Assembly: GCA_011800805.1 (NCBI GenBank)
Contig: MPNW01000101.1
Coordinates: 7,331 to 17,607 of the forward strand
Reading direction: 5' to 3'
From: Hirudo medicinalis
Lineage: Eukaryota > Annelida > Clitellata > Hirudinida > Hirudinidae
DNA: 10,277 nucleotides
Part shown: in pieces, positions 8,301 through 10,277 of the stretch
How positions within the stretch are numbered: the first letter of the stretch is position 1
Layout: every line of letters starts with the position of its first letter
Notes under the pieces: model-generated
What the model saw: the letters and a program-made list of their open reading frames with translations, nothing else
What the model was told of the DNA's origin: nothing
Database searches by the model: none
Position numbers and translations under genes: made by a program

Positions 8301-10107
8301 AAGTTTCAGCGCACATCAAATCAGTTTTAGGCCACCAATAGAGGAATTACGAGCAAAATATTTTAGAGAATTAAGAAAGTTTTGCAATATACCCTATGCC
8401 TTCAAAGGAGTGGGTGACAATGCTGGAGATGGTATGTTCATCAACATTTCAGAAAAAAGTTCTGAGATGTTAGCCAGATGTTTCTCTCAGACTGCACAGA
8501 TTTTTAATAATTTGGAAAAAGTGCCTTCCAACTTTACGGTTAAATTGATTGCGATAATTAGGTAAGCCATTCAAAATATATTTATGTATATATATATATT
8601 TCAGTCATGGATTGCATTGGGATGTATTAATTTGGAAGAAACTGCTTGGAATGCTTTACAGAATGTCACAGATTGGGAACAAAATTTCAAGTTCTTAAAA
8701 GTGAAAAGCAAAGATATTGATAAGATTCCAAAGTAATAAAGCAACTCATTTCTTGACCAATTAAGTTGCAATATTTAACGTCAATTGTGTTTAGTTATGT
8801 AATATTTTGATTTACTGTCAATTTAGCGAAATAAACATTGGATGTGTATTGATCAATATCATTCCATTGAAATTGTCTATCGAAGAACATGTTCAACATC
8901 TCTTTGATGCTCTTATTACCAGTTTGAAGAAGTCCATTTTTGCACACATGAGTACCATTGAGCATTTCATAAATTCAGGATCTGAAATGTTTGTTCAGAA
9001 TTTACAAAATGTTGATGAGATTAATATGATGAACATGAAACACATTGAATTATTGAAAGATATGCAGAAGGTATTCACACTTTGAAGAAGCTTTTCACAT
9101 ATGTTTCTAGTGTCACCAAAAATTAATTAATTTTTTGATAATGATTTTATTTATATTTTGTCTTATGCTATGTTTTAACATCCACATTTGTGCATATCAG
9201 ATATGTTCTGCCAGGATCTTCAATTTCTTTTTAATGTTAATCAGGTGCAAGATATTTTTAAAGAAATATATTCAAAAAACAAATTGCTAATTTCTTCTGC
9301 TGGTGTTGGAGTTGATACCATCAAAGATTTAAGAATCAGATGGGATAGATTTGAAGACACATCAAGGAGTCATGAAGAGAAATTGAAGAATGAGGTTATT
9401 TGTCTTAAATATATTAAACATTCTAAATGTAAAGATAAATCATTTTGCAATCCGTTTGACAGATGGAGGTGTTGAAAAACATTTCCATATCAAAATGTGA
9501 TGAGTTTGAGCAAGAGGTTGAGAAGTTTATCAAAAAGCTTTTTGTATTTAAAAGCAAAGATGGTAAAGACAATGAACATTATTCTCTAGCTAATATTGAA
9601 GATCTTATGGAAATTTCAATGGATTTCAATGACATAAAATCAAGAAAAAGAGCACTTGAGTGAGATCCTGCTTTTTATTTTCATCAAACCAAAGATTTGA
9701 ATTATTAAAATTTTTGAGTATTTTTCATAGGTTGGAATGCCAACTTTTTGGGATAGATCCACCAAAACTAAATTCTTATGCAAACATTGAAAGGGATATG
9801 GAAATTACATCTTCACTTTTAAATACTTTATTGGAGTTTCAAAATGAATTGAAGAAGTTTGAAGAAGAACCATGGATAACTTTCAGGTTGATAATTTTTT
9901 AAAACTTCAAATAATCAAATAATGTAACATTTAAGTGATCAATATTTTATTGCCTTATTAATTTATCAATTTGCTGAATTTTAATTTTACAGATCAAAAT
10001 ATTTTTCATTCGATACCTTTCTTGACCAATGGCTTGATAAATTTGAATTATCAAAAGACTCAACCCACATTGCTGGAGTTGTAAAGGAAATCAACTTTTA
10101 TAAAGAA
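2208..10107 (+). CDS. DYNC2H1: Cytoplasmic dynein 2 heavy chain, N-terminal part (20 exons, 3' end outside window)
   Basis: Encodes the tail of the IFT dynein heavy chain, the ATPase motor that carries intraflagellar transport trains from ciliary tip to base. In the known complex the tail dimerises and binds WDR60/WDR34 intermediate chains and the DYNC2LI1 light intermediate chain. Joined exons: 2208-2396, 2476-2725, 2832-2914, 3033-3210, 3280-3512, 3575-3897, 3959-4106, 4169-4329, 4440-4635, 4702-4807, 4869-5002, 6316-6414, 6513-6652, 8310-8538, 8605-8732, 8827-9070, 9245-9394, 9463-9659, 9731-9886, 9993-10107. All phases agree, giving 1153 codons without a stop. Recalled human DYNC2H1 aligns collinearly: LREVR, PMML-SALAFE, YKALEHQYQ, FRPP-EE, FKGVG, SLKKSI and WITFR all occur in order. 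The spacing separates it from dynein 1 and axonemal chains. DHC_N1 spans roughly residues 170-680. DHC_N2 and the AAA+ ring lie mostly or wholly downstream. The full protein is normally about 4,300 residues. Confidence 0.93.
2476..2725 (+). CDS. DYNC2H1: DYNC2H1 exon 2 (3' boundary uncertain: 2725 or about 2773)
   Basis: Begins after AACAG. The nearer TTCAG at 2457 would read into an in-frame TAA. LVFCKTRPEKI matches the human VLVFFKLRPEVI block. No GT donor in the right phase exists downstream. A GC-AG donor, GCAAGT at 2726, gives phase 1 and joins correctly to exon 3. However, the next 48 bases encode NNLTYLK, close to human TNLTKLK, so the true end may be about 2773 at a non-canonical or mutated site. 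Confidence 0.75.
2832..2914 (+). CDS. DYNC2H1: DYNC2H1 exon 3
   Basis: Acceptor TGATTTTAG and donor AAG/GTTTTA. Begins with two bases of a split codon and ends in phase 0. EEMEYWENIA and SKRAK correspond to human DEFQFWIEQA and SKERA. This tryptophan-containing block just precedes the DHC_N1 domain. Confidence 0.85.
3033..3210 (+). CDS. DYNC2H1: DYNC2H1 exon 4
   Basis: Phase 0 start after CTACAG; ends G/GTGAGT in phase 1. Encodes FYEILAPLAYYFQNLDG, then VLDDLWR and FYPEDRM, matching human FKELFETIAREFYNLDS, VVDDVWR and HYPESRM. DHC_N1 starts in this exon. Confidence 0.9.
3280..3512 (+). CDS. DYNC2H1: DYNC2H1 exon 5
   Basis: Starts after TTATTTAG with two bases of an Ala codon and ends GATGAG/GTTGGA in phase 0. 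Contains ADLWHEN, VCKDWIKNCEVLSG and MTRLDE, corresponding to human LNLWEDP, ICEQWVIVCNHLTG and GKRLEE. Bases after 3512 stay open for 81 nt but no longer match the family, so they are intron. Confidence 0.9.
3575..3897 (+). CDS. DYNC2H1: DYNC2H1 exon 6
   Basis: The largest exon here. Starts after TTTTTTAG in phase 0 and ends AAAG/GTAATT in phase 2. GLTPIGSQMWKGAL and EKLIAQKLRQKF align with human GLNPVQYNPYTEPLWKAAV and EQKIAGKLKNYI. KYADLLSRP aligns with KYKELVKRP near the end. Confidence 0.92.
3959..4106 (+). CDS. DYNC2H1: DYNC2H1 exon 7
   Basis: Acceptor AATTTTAG; completes an Arg codon, then EKLISQFL, matching human ERETLLARLV. Ends ATGAAG/GTTTTT in phase 0. The segment is charged and helical. 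It is a few residues shorter than human, where a loop (human PGDASGPLSG) is absent. Confidence 0.88.
4169..4329 (+). CDS. DYNC2H1: DYNC2H1 exon 8
   Basis: Acceptor GCTTTTAAG is preceded by a good branch-like TACTTAAC at 4148-4155. Encodes DWSRDAQDFFKE, matching human DWSRDIQSGLSD. Ends AAAG/GTGCAA in phase 2. Open frame exists upstream to 4133 but belongs to intron 7. Confidence 0.92.
4440..4635 (+). CDS. DYNC2H1: DYNC2H1 exon 9
   Basis: Starts after TTGTTCCAG with one base completing a Ser codon; ends AAGCAG/GTACAT in phase 0. Encodes LELNSQNGKLEV and LIILLREVRTL, nearly the human MELDSNDGLLKV and LVILLREVRQL. This is one of the most conserved tail blocks. Confidence 0.95.
4702..4807 (+). 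CDS. DYNC2H1: DYNC2H1 exon 10
   Basis: Phase 0 start after TTGATAG; ends AGAG/GTTTGT in phase 1. AHFYNTVDQQII and QPMMLGSALAFEKLIK are near-identical to human AHFYNSIDQQMI and RPMMLQSALAFEQIIK. The residues between these blocks keep the same length. Confidence 0.95.
4869..5002 (+). CDS. DYNC2H1: DYNC2H1 exon 11
   Basis: Starts after TTACTCAG and ends GAGAAG/GTGGTT in phase 0. EEYVNMLEQAAQRF, DLRKIHT and HEK correspond to human EGYIQKLQNAAERL, KLRKWHT and CEK. The open frame continues into the intron as VVLLKY by chance; the correct continuation is exon 12. It is followed by a 1.3-kb intron. Confidence 0.92.
5003..6315 (+). other. Intron 11 (long, transposon-bearing)
   Basis: 1313-nt intron from GTGGTT to TTGTTACAG, about twenty times the common intron length of this gene. 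More than half is the candidate hAT-like element at 5051-5794. The remainder (5803-6315) is non-coding AT-rich DNA with no recognised gene. It includes a block around 5960-6140 (CCAGGGATACC to GGTATTTGGGCATG) that reads like old repeat DNA. Confidence 0.85.
5051..5794. mobile_element. Candidate non-autonomous hAT-like element with TACTTG hexamer clusters
   Basis: About 744 bp flanked by the exact octamer TGATTTTT (5043-5050 and 5795-5802). Both ends carry degenerate TACTTG/TACTCG hexamers, about ten units at 5057-5122 and about ten at 5683-5785. The left end begins ATCAGACCTTGTACT; the right end reverse-complemented begins GAGCTAGGACCAAGTACT, an imperfect inverted match over GACCNNGTACT. There is no transposase frame in the AT-rich middle. 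Repeated short subterminal sites are known binding sites for hAT transposases. Caution: the octamer is T-rich and GTAC is self-complementary, so both the TSD and the TIR are weaker evidence than they look. Confidence 0.45.
6316..6414 (+). CDS. DYNC2H1: DYNC2H1 exon 12
   Basis: Exactly 33 codons in phase 0 at both ends (TTACAG start, CAA/GTAGTT end). Encodes VSILISTDLAKKLPMWKSEL, matching human VVVLMNIDLLRQQQRWKDGL with no gap across the exon 11 junction. This confirms that the 1.3-kb intron is removed. Confidence 0.92.
6513..6652 (+). CDS. DYNC2H1: DYNC2H1 exon 13
   Basis: Starts GGCTTT after AATATAG and ends TATAA/GTTAGT in phase 2. Contains WKYHWDIQLYKALEHQYQ, against human WKQHWNHQLYKALEHQYQ. 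Together with exon 9 this is the strongest single identification in the window. The frame stays open past 6652, but LVSLHQK no longer matches the family. Confidence 0.96.
6653..8309 (+). other. Intron 13 (long, decayed repeat sequence)
   Basis: 1657-nt intron from GTTAGT to AAGTTTCAG. It contains a possible LINE reverse transcriptase scrap (7135-7323), a G/C homopolymer inverted motif at 7666-7685 (CAGGGGGGGCCCTG then C-run), and several short open frames of no recognised identity, for example 7945-8046 on the plus strand. Composition from about 6890 to 8160 is less AT-rich than the other introns, which fits old transposon insertions. Confidence 0.8.
7135..7323 (+). pseudogene. Possible LINE reverse transcriptase fragment
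   Basis: An open stretch between TAA (7132) and TAG (7321) encodes IQHFGVTLDWSLSLNLHL, then SATAFYYREC. Non-LTR reverse transcriptases have a characteristic (H/Y)LGV-x-LD-x-x-LS-x-x-x-H motif near the end of the RT domain, followed about 30-35 residues later by an aromatic F-(Y/F)-x-LR stretch. The spacing fits, but most of the domain is missing and no catalytic DD motif is visible nearby. Fragment identity is tentative. Confidence 0.35.
8310..8538 (+). CDS. DYNC2H1: DYNC2H1 exon 14
   Basis: One base after GTTTCAG completes an Asn codon, then AHQISFRPPIEELRAKYF and FKGVGDNAGD, matching human FRPPFEEIRAKYY and FKGVGEAGD. The end is set at ACG/GTTAAA because only this keeps phase 0 with exon 15 and preserves the human residue count between the conserved Leu and Trp. 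A better-looking donor AG/GTAAGC at 8562 is out of frame. Confidence 0.85.
8605..8732 (+). CDS. DYNC2H1: DYNC2H1 exon 15
   Basis: Starts after ATATTTCAG, preceded by a (TA)n run; ends CCAAA/GTAATA in phase 2. SWIALG, DWEQNFKFLKVK and DKIP match human EWIVIG, DWEKNFKALKIK and ERLP. Reading through the donor would give an immediate TAA. Confidence 0.92.
8827..9070 (+). CDS. DYNC2H1: DYNC2H1 exon 16
   Basis: Starts after GTCAATTTAG with one base completing Asn; ends CAGAAG/GTATTC in phase 0. LFDALITSLKKSIFAHM aligns without gaps to human LFDLLVLSLKKSIQAHL. The rest is a predicted helical stretch. Confidence 0.93.
9245..9394 (+). CDS. DYNC2H1: DYNC2H1 exon 17
   Basis: Fifty codons, phase 0 at both ends (AATCAG start, AATGAG/GTTATT end). 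SKNKLLIS, VDTIKDLRIRWDRFE correspond to human DKNRLLRT, LETISNLKAKWDKFE. This segment lies toward the end of the tail stem. Confidence 0.92.
9463..9659 (+). CDS. DYNC2H1: DYNC2H1 exon 18
   Basis: Begins ATGGAGGTGTTG after TTTGACAG, phase 0. The ATG is an internal Met, not a start. Ends CTTGA/GTGAGA in phase 2. EVLKN, EQEVEKF and DFNDIKSRKRAL correspond to human EVMKG, YQELEKF and EFDDLEVTRKKL. Confidence 0.9.
9731..9886 (+). CDS. DYNC2H1: DYNC2H1 exon 19
   Basis: Starts after TTTCATAG with one base completing Glu; ends TTCAG/GTTGAT in phase 2. Encodes ANIERDMEIT, LEFQNELKKFEEEPWITFR, against human SSISKDIESC and the characteristic NEDWITFR. This marks the approach to the DHC_N2/linker region. 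Confidence 0.93.
9993..10107 (+). CDS. DYNC2H1: DYNC2H1 exon 20 (last recognisable exon, end uncertain)
   Basis: Starts after TTTTACAG, completing the Arg of WITFR. FDTFLDQWLDKFE and EINFYKE match human FEEFLMNWHDRLR and EVDKYKI. I place the end at GAA/GTGATA, a weak donor. The next codons (Val-Ile) still fit the family, but the following residues do not, and a TGA comes at 10138-10140. The remaining motor-domain exons are outside the window or lost beyond the GC-rich sequence. Confidence 0.75.
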
Positions 10108-10149
10108 GTGATATTTATTGCTTATTGTCATTGTATTTGAACTGAACAA

Positions 10150-10277
10150 TTAGTAGCTGAAACTCTTTCCGAGCTCCGGCAGGAATCCTCAGAGAGGAAA
10201 CCCCTTCTTTGAGCGTTTCGGCCCTTGGATCCTCTGACACTCTCAGGGGTCGGGCCGCACCCGTTGATCAGACGGAT
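10150..10277. other. GC-rich terminal segment, unassigned
   Basis: Composition switches abruptly from AT-rich intron to GC-rich sequence (CCGAGCTCCGGCAGG to CGGGCCGCACCCGTT). The minus strand is open across the segment, but I recognise no family. It is either the edge of a transposon inserted in intron 20 or the start of a misjoined contig. Confidence 0.4.

Noticed and set aside
8432..8452. Apparent mini-intron GTATGT...TTTCAG of 21 nt inside exon 14
   Set aside because: Far too short to be spliced. Its seven codons align with residues present in the family, so it is coding sequence that resembles splice signals.

Overview
This window is nuclear DNA from an intron-rich animal. It is AT-rich, carries a split gene with consensus GT...AG splice sites, and contains decayed eukaryotic transposons. 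Nothing looks bacterial: there are no operons, Shine-Dalgarno sites or CRISPR arrays. The organism cannot be named from this sequence. The minimal introns of about 60 nt suit many invertebrates, such as arthropods, rotifers or other small-intron lineages.

The main content is the 5' part of one plus-strand gene, the cytoplasmic dynein 2 heavy chain (DYNC2H1), the retrograde motor of intraflagellar transport in cilia. I assembled 20 exons between 2208 and about 10107. Their phases match at every junction and give 1153 codons in one frame. The protein covers only the N-terminal tail and the beginning of the linker-side region. The AAA+ motor ring, microtubule-binding stalk and C-terminus must lie beyond the right edge. 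The presence of this gene implies a ciliated organism, or at least one with ciliated sensory cells.

Layout: 1-120 is a GAT microsatellite. 418-603 is a small hAT-type MITE with an exact 8-bp target duplication. About 895-975 is an ATATCG-rich palindromic repeat. 1403-1690 is a minus-strand LINE (non-LTR retrotransposon) 3'-end relic. 1696-1950 is an exact 127-bp duplication around a single N, almost certainly an assembly artefact. 1951-2207 is the immediate 5' flank, probably with a 5' UTR intron or a trans-splice acceptor. 2208-10107 is the gene.

Eighteen of the nineteen introns except two are short (about 58-174 nt). The other two, intron 11 (1313 nt) and intron 13 (1657 nt), are long. Intron 11 holds a candidate 744-bp non-autonomous hAT-like element bounded by TACTTG-hexamer clusters. 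Intron 13 holds decayed retrotransposon-like sequence. The last ~120 bp turn abruptly GC-rich and are unassigned.

No wholly new biological system is evident. The most interesting points are the intron 11 element, a GC-AG or donor-less exon 2 boundary, an exon 14 with a stronger out-of-frame donor downstream of the conserved one, and the acceptor directly abutting the start codon.
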